Position numbers and translations under genes: made by a program. Positions 1-6,153 of a stretch of 6,387 nt of DNA are shown here, one piece after another. The notes under the pieces are model-generated. The model made no database searches and was not told the DNA's origin. It saw nothing but the letters and a program-made list of their open reading frames with translations. The stretch's first letter is position 1; each line of letters begins with the position of its first letter. The stretch is from Rubrivivax sp. (GTDB lineage Bacteria > Pseudomonadota > Gammaproteobacteria > Burkholderiales > Burkholderiaceae_C). The stretch lies in contig JAIXSD010000486.1 in assembly GCA_027484885.1 (NCBI GenBank), positions 1 to 6,387 on the forward strand. Direction: 5' to 3'.

Positions 1-83
1 ATGTGGTCGACGCCCGCATTGGTGCGCGAGTCCGAGGCGAACAAGAGGCCGGCGTCGAGACGCATGGCAACGCAGTAGGTCAT
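1..83 (-). CDS. Anbu proteasome-like peptidase, N-terminal fragment (runs off left edge)
   Basis: Only the first 27 codons are inside the window. They read MTYCVAMRLDAGLLFASDSR, then TNAGVDH. This matches the conserved start of Anbu (ancestral beta subunit) proteins, HslV/proteasome-like N-terminal-nucleophile peptidases annotated as 'proteasome-type protease'. If the initiator Met is removed, Thr becomes residue 1 and the Asp of SDSRT falls at position 17. This is the Thr1/Asp17 spacing of proteasome beta subunits and HslV; Lys33 would lie outside the window. The ATG is 54 nt after the transglutaminase stop on the same strand, so it is probably the last gene of the four-gene operon. No good Shine-Dalgarno sequence is visible. 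Anbu assembles into an open ring-like oligomer, and its substrates are unknown. Confidence rests on a short but characteristic N-terminus and on the neighbouring genes. Confidence 0.87.
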   Translation of the reverse strand, partial: MTYCVAMRLDAGLLFASDSRTNAGVDH

Positions 84-137
84 GGTGCAGCCCGGGGAGT
101 GGGTCAGAGCAGGAGCGGGACGATTATCGCCGTGGGC

Positions 138-968
138 TCACTGCTGTTCGGCCGGCGCCGGTGTGGGGGCCACGCGCACGGCGGCGCGCAGCGCCTCCTG
201 CCCGCCACCCAGGCGCATGCCGCGCACCGGGCAGGCGTCGAGGTAGTCGGCGCCCAGGGCCAACTGCACATAGCGGCCGTCGGCCAGGCATTGGTTGCTG
301 ACATCAAAGCCCAGCCAGCCACCGCCTTCTTCCGCTGAGCCCGGCAGCCGGGCTTCGGCCCAGGCATGGCTGGCCACATGCTCGGTGTCGGCCGCGAGGT
401 AGCCGCTGACATAGCGGGTGGGGATGCCGAGCAGGCGTGCGCAGGTGGCAAAGACCTGGGCATGGTCCTGGCATACGCCCAGGCGCGCGGCAAAGGCCTC
501 GGCCGCCGGCGTGGCCGCGTCGGTGGAGCCGGGGGTGTAGGGCATGTGCAAGGCCAGGGCTTGCAGCATGGCCATCAGGCCTTCGCGGGCATCGGCCGCC
601 ACGGCGGTGGCGTGGGCGGCGGCGAAGTCACGCAGGGCAGCATCGGCCTGGGTCAGGGGCGAGTCACGCAGGAACACCTCGGGCGGGAAGCGGCCGTCAC
701 GCGGGTCGGGCGTGGGCGGGCCGTCGTCGGTTTCGACCACGCCGCTGGCGTGCAGGTGGATCTCGCTGTGCGGCCGGTCCAGGGTCAGCACATGCATGGT
801 GTTGCCGTAGGCATCGAGACCGCGGCTGGCCGCGGCCGGCAGGTTCAGCTCCCAGCGCAGCACGCGCTGGCGGCTGCCATCGGTCGGTGTCAGGCGCAGA
901 ACCTGGGTGCTGCGCTGCACCGGGTGCTGGTAGCGGTAAACCGTTTCGTGGTGGATGGCGAGGTGCAC
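138..968 (-). CDS. Transglutaminase-like cysteine peptidase family protein (276 aa)
   Basis: This is a full-length bacterial transglutaminase-like protein. Residues 1 to about 85 form the beta-rich N-terminal domain (Bact_transglu_N type: YRYQHPVQRSTQVLRLTP, then DAYGNTMHV). Residues about 105-245 form the transglutaminase core. The catalytic triad is visible: Cys166 in GVCQDHAQVF, His201 in ASHAWAEA and Asp222 in GFDVSN. The C-terminal part YLDACPVRGMRLGGG matches the usual family ending. No signal peptide is seen, so it is probably cytoplasmic. In this genomic setting such proteins are thought to act as peptidases or amide-bond exchange enzymes rather than classical cross-linkers; that role is inferred. 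The start is GTG at 968, with a weak GGGAA 6 nt upstream and no other in-frame start back to the previous gene. It lies 72 nt after the alpha-E gene and 54 nt before Anbu. Confidence 0.93.
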   Translation of the reverse strand: MHLAIHHETVYRYQHPVQRSTQVLRLTPTDGSRQRVLRWELNLPAAASRGLDAYGNTMHVLTLDRPHSEIHLHASGVVETDDGPPTPDPRDGRFPPEVFLRDSPLTQADAALRDFAAAHATAVAADAREGLMAMLQALALHMPYTPGSTDAATPAAEAFAARLGVCQDHAQVFATCARLLGIPTRYVSGYLAADTEHVASHAWAEARLPGSAEEGGGWLGFDVSNQCLADGRYVQLALGADYLDACPVRGMRLGGGQEALRAAVRVAPTPAPAEQQ

Positions 969-1040
969 GGTGAGTTCCCGGTGGGCGTTCGGTGATCGTT
1001 CGATGGATGCGGTGTTGGGTCGGGTGCAGACGGTGGCCGC

Positions 1041-2009
1041 TCAGTTCGCCTCCAGATAGGCCAGGCGGATCGCGTCGCTGAGCTGGGCCGATTCCTCCAG
1101 AAAGCCGGTCAGCCAGCGGTGCACGCCGGTGGCCAGGATCTCGCCGACCTCGCCATAAGCCAGGCGCAAGGCCAGGCGGCCGGCCAGCAGCTTGACCTGG
1201 CGGCCGGCGTCGAGCGCGCCGCTGCGCGCCTCGATCAGGGGCAGGATCTCACGGATCTCGTCGCAGCAGGCGCGCAGCGAGCGCGGCACGTCGGGGCGCA
1301 GGATCAGCAGCTCGGTCACGCGCCGGCTGTCCAGCGCGTCGCGGTAGACCGCGTGATACGCCTCGAAGGCCGAGAGCGAGCGCAGCAGCGCGCTCCAGGC
1401 GTAGAAATCGGGCGCGCTCTCGGTGGGCATGTCCAGCGGCATCAGGCTGTCCACGGCCGGCTCGATCAGCTGCGACTTCACATCGAGCAGGCGGGCGGTG
1501 TTGTCGGCCCGCTCGATGAAGGTGCCCAGGCGAATGAAGCAGTAGGCATCGTTGCGCTGCAAGGTGCCGTAGGTGGCGCCACGGAACAGGTGGGAGCGCT
1601 CCTTCACCCAGTCGAAAAAGCTGGAGACGCTGGCGATGCCGCGCTTGGGGAACTCGCGCCCCTCCAGCCAGGTGCTGTTGATGGCCTCCCACATCTCGGC
1701 GGTGATCTGGCCGCGCACCGCGTGGGCGTTCTCGCGCGCCTGGCGCAGGCAGCTCAGCACCGAGGCTGGATTGCTCAGGTCCAGGGCCATGAAGTTGAAC
1801 AGGCGCTCGGCCTCCAGCGGCTGCTGGCTGGCGGTGAAGGCCTCCAGCGTGCCGGTGACGGCCAGCGGCGCCGCCAGCTCGGTCATGGCGCCGCGCGACT
1901 GCGGCAGCAGGGACAGGGAATGGGTGACGTCCAGCATGCGCACGAGGTTCTCGGCGCGCTCGACATAACGGCTCATCCAGTAGAGCTGGGCGGCGGTTCT
2001 CGACAGCAT
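1041..2009 (-). CDS. Alpha-E domain protein (DUF403 family, 322 aa)
   Basis: This is an all-alpha protein of the alpha-E family, named for its conserved glutamates. Two similar helical motifs mark the family: YWMSRYVERAENLVRMLDV (residues 10-28) and FIRLGTFIERADNTARLLDV (158-177), both with the ERAxNxxRxLDV core. Other family-like stretches are EMWEAINSTW (105-114), FRGATYGTLQRND (142-154) and RRVTELLILRPDVPRSL (229-245). The length is normal for the family. The biochemical role is unknown. It is almost always encoded beside a circularly permuted ATP-grasp gene, as here, and is presumed to work with it. The start is ATG at 2009, which gives the conserved N-terminus MLSRTAAQLYWMSRYVERAE; a longer in-frame reading to 2048 would overlap the upstream gene. 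GGAG sits 7 nt upstream, inside the last codons of the ATP-grasp gene. The arrangement TGA-C-ATG implies translational coupling. Confidence 0.94.
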   Translation of the reverse strand: MLSRTAAQLYWMSRYVERAENLVRMLDVTHSLSLLPQSRGAMTELAAPLAVTGTLEAFTASQQPLEAERLFNFMALDLSNPASVLSCLRQARENAHAVRGQITAEMWEAINSTWLEGREFPKRGIASVSSFFDWVKERSHLFRGATYGTLQRNDAYCFIRLGTFIERADNTARLLDVKSQLIEPAVDSLMPLDMPTESAPDFYAWSALLRSLSAFEAYHAVYRDALDSRRVTELLILRPDVPRSLRACCDEIREILPLIEARSGALDAGRQVKLLAGRLALRLAYGEVGEILATGVHRWLTGFLEESAQLSDAIRLAYLEAN

Positions 2010-2010
2010 G

Positions 2011-3438
2011 TCAGTTCTCCAGGATCCAGGTGTCTTTGGTGCCGCCACCCTGGGACGAATTGACCACCAGGGAGCCTTGCTTCAAGGCCACGCGGGTCAG
2101 GCCGCCGGCCACCATATTCACCTCGCGGCCGGTCAGCACGAAGGGGCGCAGGTCGATATGGCGCGGCGCGATGCCGGCCTCGACAAAGGTCGGGCAGCTG
2201 GACAGGCAGAGGGTGGGCTGGGCGATGTAGTTGGCCGGGTTGGCCTTGACCCGTTCCTTGAAATCGGCCACCTCGGCCGCCGTCGAGGCCGGGCCGACCA
2301 GCATGCCGTAGCCGCCCGCGCCATGCACTTCCTTCACCACCAGCTCGGCCATATGGGTGAGCACATGGTCCAGATCGGCCGGCTTGCGGCATTGCCAGGT
2401 CGGCACGTTGTGCAGGATGGGCTCTTCGCCGAGGTAGAAGCGGATCATGTCCGGCACATAGGGGTAGATGGACTTGTCGTCCGCCACGCCGGTGCCGATG
2501 GCATTCGCCAGGATCAGGTGACCCTGCTTGTAGACCGACAAGAGGCCCGGCACGCCTAACATCGAATCGGCACGGAAGGCGAGCGGGTCGAGGAAGGCAT
2601 CGTCGATGCGGCGGTAGATCACGTCCACCCGCTTGGGGCCGACCGTGGTGCGCATGTAGAGAAACTCGTCCTTGACGAACAGGTCCTGGCCCTCGACCAG
2701 CTCCACCCCCATCTGCTGGGCCAGGAAGGCATGCTCGAAGTAGGCGCTGTTGAAGGGCCCCGGGGTCAGCACCACCACGGTCGGGTTCTCGGCCACCGAG
2801 GCATGGCGCAAGGTGTTGAGCAGCAGGGTGGGGTAGTGGGCCACCGGCGCCACCGGGTATTTGGCGAAGAGCTCGGGGAAGAGCCGCATCATCATCTTGC
2901 GGTTTTCCAGCATATAGCTGACGCCGCTGGGCACGCGCAGATTGTCTTCCAGCACGTAGTAGCCGCCGTCCGAGTGGCGGATCAGGTCGACGCCGGTGAT
3001 GTGGGCGTAGATGCCGTGCGGCAGGTCCAGGCCTTGCATGGCCGGCTGGTACTGGGCGTTGGCGAAGACCTGCTCGGCCGGCACCAGGCCGGCCTTGACG
3101 ATCTCATGGTCGTGATAGATGTCCCAGAGGAAGCGGTTCAGCGCATTGACGCGCTGGCGCAGGCCGGCTTCCAGCATGCGCCACTCCTCTGCCGGCACGA
3201 TGCGGGGCACGGTGTCGAAGGGGATCAGGCGCTCGGCGCCGGCCTCGTCGCCGTAAACGGCGAAGGTGATGCCGACCTTGTGGAAGAGCAGGTCGGCCTC
3301 GGCCCGTTTCTTGGCCAGGGCTTCGGGGGTCTGGGCATGCAGCCAGTGCGCGAAGGATTGGTAATGCGGCCGCAGGGCGCCGCTGGGCAGCAGCATCTCG
3401 TCGTAATGGCCCGGGGCGGGCAGGGTGAGGGCGTGCAT
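2011..3438 (-). CDS. Circularly permuted ATP-grasp family protein (DUF404/DUF407, 475 aa)
   Basis: This is a predicted ATP-dependent amide- or peptide-bond-forming ligase of the circularly permuted ATP-grasp type 2 family. Diagnostic stretches are LIPFDTVPRIVPAEEW (residues 71-86), GGYYVLEDNLRVPSGVSYML (158-177), VVVLTPGPFNSAYFEHAFLA (221-240), DVIYRRIDDAFLDPL (272-286), the glycine-rich nucleotide loop VVKEVHGAGGYGMLVGP (367-383), HIDLRPFVL (427-435) and the C-terminal NSSQGGGTKDTWIL (460-473). No key motif is missing and the length is typical. Substrates are unknown. The ATG at 3438 was chosen because the family motifs begin soon after MHALTLPAPGHYDEML; the in-frame extension to 3597 is low-complexity and unlike the family. 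GGAG (3450-3453) lies 11 nt upstream, a longish spacing. It is the first gene of the four-gene minus-strand operon and is divergent from the mscS-like gene. Confidence 0.95.
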   Translation of the reverse strand: MHALTLPAPGHYDEMLLPSGALRPHYQSFAHWLHAQTPEALAKKRAEADLLFHKVGITFAVYGDEAGAERLIPFDTVPRIVPAEEWRMLEAGLRQRVNALNRFLWDIYHDHEIVKAGLVPAEQVFANAQYQPAMQGLDLPHGIYAHITGVDLIRHSDGGYYVLEDNLRVPSGVSYMLENRKMMMRLFPELFAKYPVAPVAHYPTLLLNTLRHASVAENPTVVVLTPGPFNSAYFEHAFLAQQMGVELVEGQDLFVKDEFLYMRTTVGPKRVDVIYRRIDDAFLDPLAFRADSMLGVPGLLSVYKQGHLILANAIGTGVADDKSIYPYVPDMIRFYLGEEPILHNVPTWQCRKPADLDHVLTHMAELVVKEVHGAGGYGMLVGPASTAAEVADFKERVKANPANYIAQPTLCLSSCPTFVEAGIAPRHIDLRPFVLTGREVNMVAGGLTRVALKQGSLVVNSSQGGGTKDTWILEN

Positions 3439-3460
3439 GGCGTGGTCGTCTCCGTGGCCT

Positions 3461-3479
3461 TTGCAGTGGCTGAATGCAA
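3461..3479. repeat. Short dyad TTGCA-N9-TGCAA upstream of ATP-grasp gene
   Basis: The arms TTGCA (3461-3465) and TGCAA (3475-3479) are perfect inverted copies, with one further pair (3467/3473) inside the spacer. The dyad lies 22 bp upstream of the ATP-grasp start codon, just before its ribosome binding site. It could be an operator or part of a leader stem. Five-base arms can arise by chance, so support is weak. Confidence 0.3.
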
Positions 3480-3612
3480 GCCCTGTGCCCGTTTGGGATC
3501 CTGGCGGGCCGAGGCGGATGGCGCGGGCATGTGCACCGTCTGGCCCCATCATGCGCCGCTTTGGTGCGCGGAGCTGGCCCGCCTGGGCGTGGTGCATGGG
3601 GCTTGCCGCAGA

Positions 3613-3640
3613 TTGGTGCGCGCAGCGCTGCGGCTATGCT
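3613..3640 (+). promoter_or_regulatory. Putative sigma70-type promoter for the MscS-type channel gene
   Basis: A -35-like TTGGTG (3613-3618, 3 of 6 matches to TTGACA) is followed after 16 bp by a -10-like TATGCT (3635-3640, 4 of 6 matches to TATAAT). Transcription would begin near 3647, leaving a leader of roughly 28 nt that contains the Shine-Dalgarno GAGGGAG. Position and spacing are sensible but the matches are moderate. Confidence 0.38.
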
Positions 3641-3657
3641 TGCAAGGCCATGTGAAC

Positions 3658-3664
3658 GAGGGAG
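3658..3664 (+). promoter_or_regulatory. Ribosome binding site of MscS-type gene; start choice ambiguous (TTG 3673 or ATG 3676)
   Basis: GAGGGAG is a strong Shine-Dalgarno match. It stands 11 nt before the ATG at 3676 but 8 nt before the adjacent in-frame TTG at 3673. Spacing slightly favours TTG, while codon preference favours ATG. The two proteins would differ by a single residue. Confidence 0.6.
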
Positions 3665-3675
3665 AAACCGAGTTG

Positions 3676-5343
3676 ATGCACCTGTTCCGTTTCGGGGGCT
3701 GCTGTCTGCGGCTCTGGCCTGTTCTCGCGTCGCTCCTGCTCTTGTTGACGGTTGCGGTCGCCTCGGCCCAGGTGGTGGCGCCGGCCTCACCCGCATCCGC
3801 AGTGACCGCGGTGCCTAGCGCGCCGGTGCAGATCCTGAACCGCCGCATTGCCGAGTACCGCGCGCCCTTTCTGGGCGTCAGCCCTGCCGAGCGGGCGCGC
3901 CGCACCCATCTCTACATGAATGAAGTGCTGGCCCGCTCGGGCGCTGGCGAGGTGACCGTGCGCAAGGAAGCCCAGGGCCAGATGCTGATGCTGGACGGCG
4001 AGATGGCCTTGATCCTGACGCCCGAGGATGTCGATGTGGCCAGCGGCGCCACCCTGGACAGCACGGTGGCCGAGGCCAAGCGCCAGCTGGAACAGCTGAT
4101 TGCCGAAACGCGCGAGAGCCGCGACCAGCGCCGCCTGTGGCATGCGGCGCTCTACAGCCTGGCGGCCAGCCTGGTTTTTGTCGGCTTGCTCTGGGCTGTG
4201 CGGCGCGGCCAGCGGGCGCTCGATGCCGGCCTGGCGGCTCGCATGGCCTCGCGCAGCGGCGCCTTGCACCTGGCCGGCACACCGCTGCTGCAGCGCGACA
4301 AGCTGCTCAGCTTCAGCCACTGGCTGGTGCTGGGCCTGGGCTGGGGCTTGATGGCCTTGATCAGCTACCAGTGGTTGAGTTTCGTGCTGAGCCAGTTTCC
4401 CTACACCCGGCCCTGGGGCGAGCAGCTGAGCGCCTACCTGCTGGCGGTGCTGCTCAAGATCGCCAGCGGCGTGCTGCACGCCTTGCCCGATCTCTTCATC
4501 GCGCTGGTGATCTTTGCCATGGCACGCGCGGCCACCGGCCTGCTCAAGCCGGTGTTCGATCGCATCGAGGCTGGCCAGGCCAGCCTGGGCTGGATGGACC
4601 GCGACACGGTGCGCCCTTCGCGCCGCATCATCAACACCGGCATCTGGCTGTTCGCCCTGGTGATGGCCTACCCCTACTTGCCGGGCTCGGGCAGCGAGGC
4701 CTTCAAGGGCATGTCGGTGCTGCTGGGTCTGATGATTTCCCTCGGCGCCTCCAGCATCGTCGGCCAGGGCGCCAGCGGCCTGATCCTGATGTTCTCGCGC
4801 ACCATTCGCGTGGGCGAGTATGTGCGGGTGCAAGAGCATGAGGGCACCATCACCGAGCTGGGCATGTTCACCACCCGCATCCGCACCGGCCTGGGCGAGG
4901 AGCTGACCCTGCCCAATTCACTGGTGATGGGTTCGGTCACCAAGAACTATTCGCGTGCCGTGCATGGCGTCGGTTATGTCGTCGACACCACGCTGACGAT
5001 CGGCTACGACACGCCCTGGCGCCAGGTCGAGGCCATGCTGCTGGAGGCCGCCCGGCGCACGCCTGGGGTGCTTGAAGTGCCGCCGGCCCGGGTGTTCCAG
5101 ACCGCCTTGTCGGATTTCTACCCCGAGTACCGCCTGGTCTGCCAGGCCGCGCCCAGCCAGCCGCGCCCGCGCGCCGAGGTGCTGAGCCAGCTGCACGCCC
5201 ACATCCAGGATGTGTTCAATGAGTACGGCGTGCAGATCATGTCGCCGCATTACCTGGGCGACCCGGCCAGCCCGAAGTTTGTGCCGCGCAGCGCCTGGTT
5301 CAGCGCGCCGGCCAAACCGGAAGCGGCGCCGCCGGCGGGGTGA
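3676..5343 (+). CDS. MscS-family mechanosensitive ion channel with periplasmic N-terminal domain (555 aa)
   Basis: This is an inner-membrane channel of the small-conductance mechanosensitive family, which opens under membrane tension to release solutes after osmotic downshock. Residues 1-31 look like a signal peptide (hydrophobic core WPVLASLLLLLTVAVASA, cut likely after ASA before Gln32). Residues 33 to about 155 form a periplasmic domain (RRIAEYRAPFLGVSPAER, with a helical stretch at 128-155). Membrane segments are near 157-175, 214-238, 252-285, 320-336 and 344-375. The last is the MscS pore helix, GMSVLLGLMISLGASSIVGQ, rich in Gly/Ala packing residues. The beta domain follows (VGEYVRVQEHEGTITELGMFTTRIRT; LPNSLVMGSVTKNYS), then the C-terminal alpha/beta domain ending in GVQIMSPHY. 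It is longer than classical MscS (about 286 aa) because of the extra N-terminal part. The longer open frame upstream runs antisense through the ATP-grasp gene and was rejected. It converges with the next gene. Confidence 0.94.
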   Translation: MHLFRFGGCCLRLWPVLASLLLLLTVAVASAQVVAPASPASAVTAVPSAPVQILNRRIAEYRAPFLGVSPAERARRTHLYMNEVLARSGAGEVTVRKEAQGQMLMLDGEMALILTPEDVDVASGATLDSTVAEAKRQLEQLIAETRESRDQRRLWHAALYSLAASLVFVGLLWAVRRGQRALDAGLAARMASRSGALHLAGTPLLQRDKLLSFSHWLVLGLGWGLMALISYQWLSFVLSQFPYTRPWGEQLSAYLLAVLLKIASGVLHALPDLFIALVIFAMARAATGLLKPVFDRIEAGQASLGWMDRDTVRPSRRIINTGIWLFALVMAYPYLPGSGSEAFKGMSVLLGLMISLGASSIVGQGASGLILMFSRTIRVGEYVRVQEHEGTITELGMFTTRIRTGLGEELTLPNSLVMGSVTKNYSRAVHGVGYVVDTTLTIGYDTPWRQVEAMLLEAARRTPGVLEVPPARVFQTALSDFYPEYRLVCQAAPSQPRPRAEVLSQLHAHIQDVFNEYGVQIMSPHYLGDPASPKFVPRSAWFSAPAKPEAAPPAG

Positions 5344-5355
5344 GCGTGGCGGCGA

Positions 5356-5976
5356 TCAGGCCGCGCGCATGCCGCGGGGCTCGTCTTGCAGCACGCTGTA
5401 GATGGTGTCGTCGTCGGTGACCAGCAGCTGGCGCGCCAGGCGCTGGCGCATCACGCCCAGGGCGATGGCCACGGCCAGGCTCAGGCAGATGGCGTACAGC
5501 GCCATGAAACCGGGGTAGTGCAGCACGATGGCCAGGGGCTTGGCCACGCCCAGAAACGCGGCGAACAGCCAGGAGGCGCTGCTCACGCCGCCCAGCAGGG
5601 CCGGCATGCCGGCGGCCTTGTGCGGTTCTTCCTGCGGCGCGGCGAGCAGGGGGAAGGCCCAGCGGTGCAGGGCCCAGCCATTGAGCGTCAGGATCAGCAC
5701 GACGCTGAGTTTGGCCAGCAGCTTGGGTTTCTCCAGGATCACCGCCGGGTCAAAGCCGGTGTCGATGCCGATCAGCACCAGGCCCGAGACCCAGAGGGCC
5801 AGAAGCGACCAGCTCACCAGGCGCGAGGCCTTGCGCAGCAGCACCCGATCCACCCGCTTGGGCATGAAGATGGCCACATCACCCAGCACCACGCTCGCAG
5901 CCGCAGCAAAGCAGGCCAGCACATGGGTGTAGAGGGCCAGCATGCGCAGCAAGGCCGAGGTATCGAGCAGTTCCAC
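5356..5976 (-). CDS. Uncharacterised five-helix integral membrane protein (206 aa)
   Basis: Family not recognised with certainty. The protein is strongly hydrophobic with about five membrane segments, near residues 12-37, 53-71, 87-108, 127-152 and 156-175, and a polar C-terminal tail (LLVTDDDTIYSVLQDEPRG). Histidines sit at helix ends (His18 in YTHVLAC, His104 in GWALHRW, His153 in VLHYPGF). This layout recalls haem- or metal-binding four-helix membrane proteins such as the CopD/DUF2214/DUF2269-like group, but no CxxCH or other decisive motif is present. The GTG start at 5976 was chosen because AAGGGA lies exactly 7 nt upstream. Alternatives are a TTG at 6024, whose AGGGAGG is only 1 nt away, and an ATG at 5943 with no ribosome binding site, which would clip the first helix. 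The gene ends 12 bp from the converging channel gene and is divergent from the blaI-like gene. Confidence 0.85.
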   Translation of the reverse strand: MELLDTSALLRMLALYTHVLACFAAAASVVLGDVAIFMPKRVDRVLLRKASRLVSWSLLALWVSGLVLIGIDTGFDPAVILEKPKLLAKLSVVLILTLNGWALHRWAFPLLAAPQEEPHKAAGMPALLGGVSSASWLFAAFLGVAKPLAIVLHYPGFMALYAICLSLAVAIALGVMRQRLARQLLVTDDDTIYSVLQDEPRGMRAA

Positions 5977-5983
5977 GAGCAGG

Positions 5984-5989
5984 TCCCTT
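5984..5989 (-). promoter_or_regulatory. Ribosome binding site deciding the GTG start at 5976
   Basis: Read on the minus strand this is AAGGGA, within GGGAAGGGAC, followed by 7 nt and then GTG GAA CTG CTC. The spacing is ideal, and this site is the main reason for preferring GTG 5976 over the upstream TTG and the downstream ATG. Confidence 0.7.
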
Positions 5990-6002
5990 CCCTGGGGTGT
6001 TG

Positions 6003-6036
6003 AAAAACCGCGTTGCGCGAACAAGCCTCCCTTGTT
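6003..6036 (-). terminator. Possible attenuator-like stems in the leader of the membrane protein gene
   Basis: On the minus strand a stem AACAAG/CTTGTT encloses the loop GGAGG (6036-6020). It is directly followed by a second stem CGCG-CAA-CGCG (6019-6009), then G and five T residues (6007-6003). The second stem with its T-run resembles a very small intrinsic terminator, and it ends 27 nt before the GTG start. The stems are only 6 and 4 bp, so this is tentative. Confidence 0.28.
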
Positions 6037-6043
6037 TTGAGGA

Positions 6044-6059
6044 TGTGACTTTGTTCACG
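6044..6059. promoter_or_regulatory. CRP-like binding site TGTGA-N6-TCACG
   Basis: TGTGA (6044-6048), six bases, then TCACG (6055-6059) matches 9 of the 10 conserved bases of the CRP/Vfr/Clp consensus TGTGA-N6-TCACA. The core GTGA-N6-TCAC is a perfect dyad. It is centred about 75 bp upstream of the GTG of the membrane protein gene, a suitable distance for control of that gene, and about 240 bp from the blaI-like start. The regulator is inferred from the motif alone. Confidence 0.5.
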
Positions 6060-6088
6060 CTTCGGGCCGCGAGTCTAAGAGGGCTCTG

Positions 6089-6123
6089 TGACACCCGCAT
6101 ATCAGGGCTTGCCAGGGGTGTCA
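6089..6123. repeat. Perfect 8-bp inverted repeat TGACACCC-N19-GGGTGTCA
   Basis: TGACACCC at 6089-6096 and GGGTGTCA at 6116-6123 are exact inverted copies separated by 19 bp. The spacer contains a smaller GGC-TT-GCC stem (6106-6113). There is no T-run on either side to make a terminator. The spacing puts the half-sites 27 bp apart centre to centre, which suits a dimeric or tetrameric regulator, or a looped RNA if transcribed. Confidence 0.5.
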
Positions 6124-6153
6124 GATGTTGCTATGGCGCGACTGGTGGCCCTG

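Larger units (their letters stand above)
3439..3675. other. Divergent intergenic region between ATP-grasp operon and MscS-type gene
   Basis: These 237 bp separate two divergently transcribed start codons and should hold promoters for both sides. On the plus strand a plausible sigma70-like pair is seen at 3613-3640. On the minus strand no convincing promoter was recognised. An imperfect dyad TTGCA-N9-TGCAA lies at 3461-3479, close to the ATP-grasp start. Open frames across the region show no recognisable protein features and are judged chance frames of GC-rich DNA. Confidence 0.7.

Noticed and set aside
2010..2048. Longer start of the alpha-E protein at 2048
   Set aside because: It would overlap the end of the ATP-grasp gene by 38 nt and add residues not typical of the family. 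ATG 2009 has a well-spaced ribosome binding site and gives the conserved N-terminus.
1119..2063. Plus-strand open frame of 314 codons opposite the alpha-E gene
   Set aside because: Its translation is a Gln/Ala/Gly/His-rich shadow with no family features, and the opposite strand encodes a conserved protein.
3439..3597. N-terminal extension of the ATP-grasp protein to position 3597
   Set aside because: The 53 extra residues are unlike the family, occupy the divergent promoter region, and the family start is well explained by ATG 3438 with an upstream GGAG.
2731..3675. Long in-frame plus-strand extension that would make the MscS-type protein 870 residues
   Set aside because: The extra 315 residues run antisense through the well-supported ATP-grasp gene, resemble no channel domain, and precede a clear signal peptide and ribosome binding site at 3658-3676. 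Stop-free antisense frames are common in GC-rich DNA.
3787..4839. Minus-strand open frame of 350 codons opposite the MscS-type gene
   Set aside because: The composition (runs of His, Gln, Ala, Gly) is typical of an antisense frame. The sense strand carries all the MscS motifs.
5327..5354. GC-rich stem CGCCGCC/GGCGGCG at the junction of the two converging genes
   Set aside because: The stem has a 14-nt loop, overlaps the end of the channel gene, and has no T-run on either strand, so it cannot be called an intrinsic terminator.
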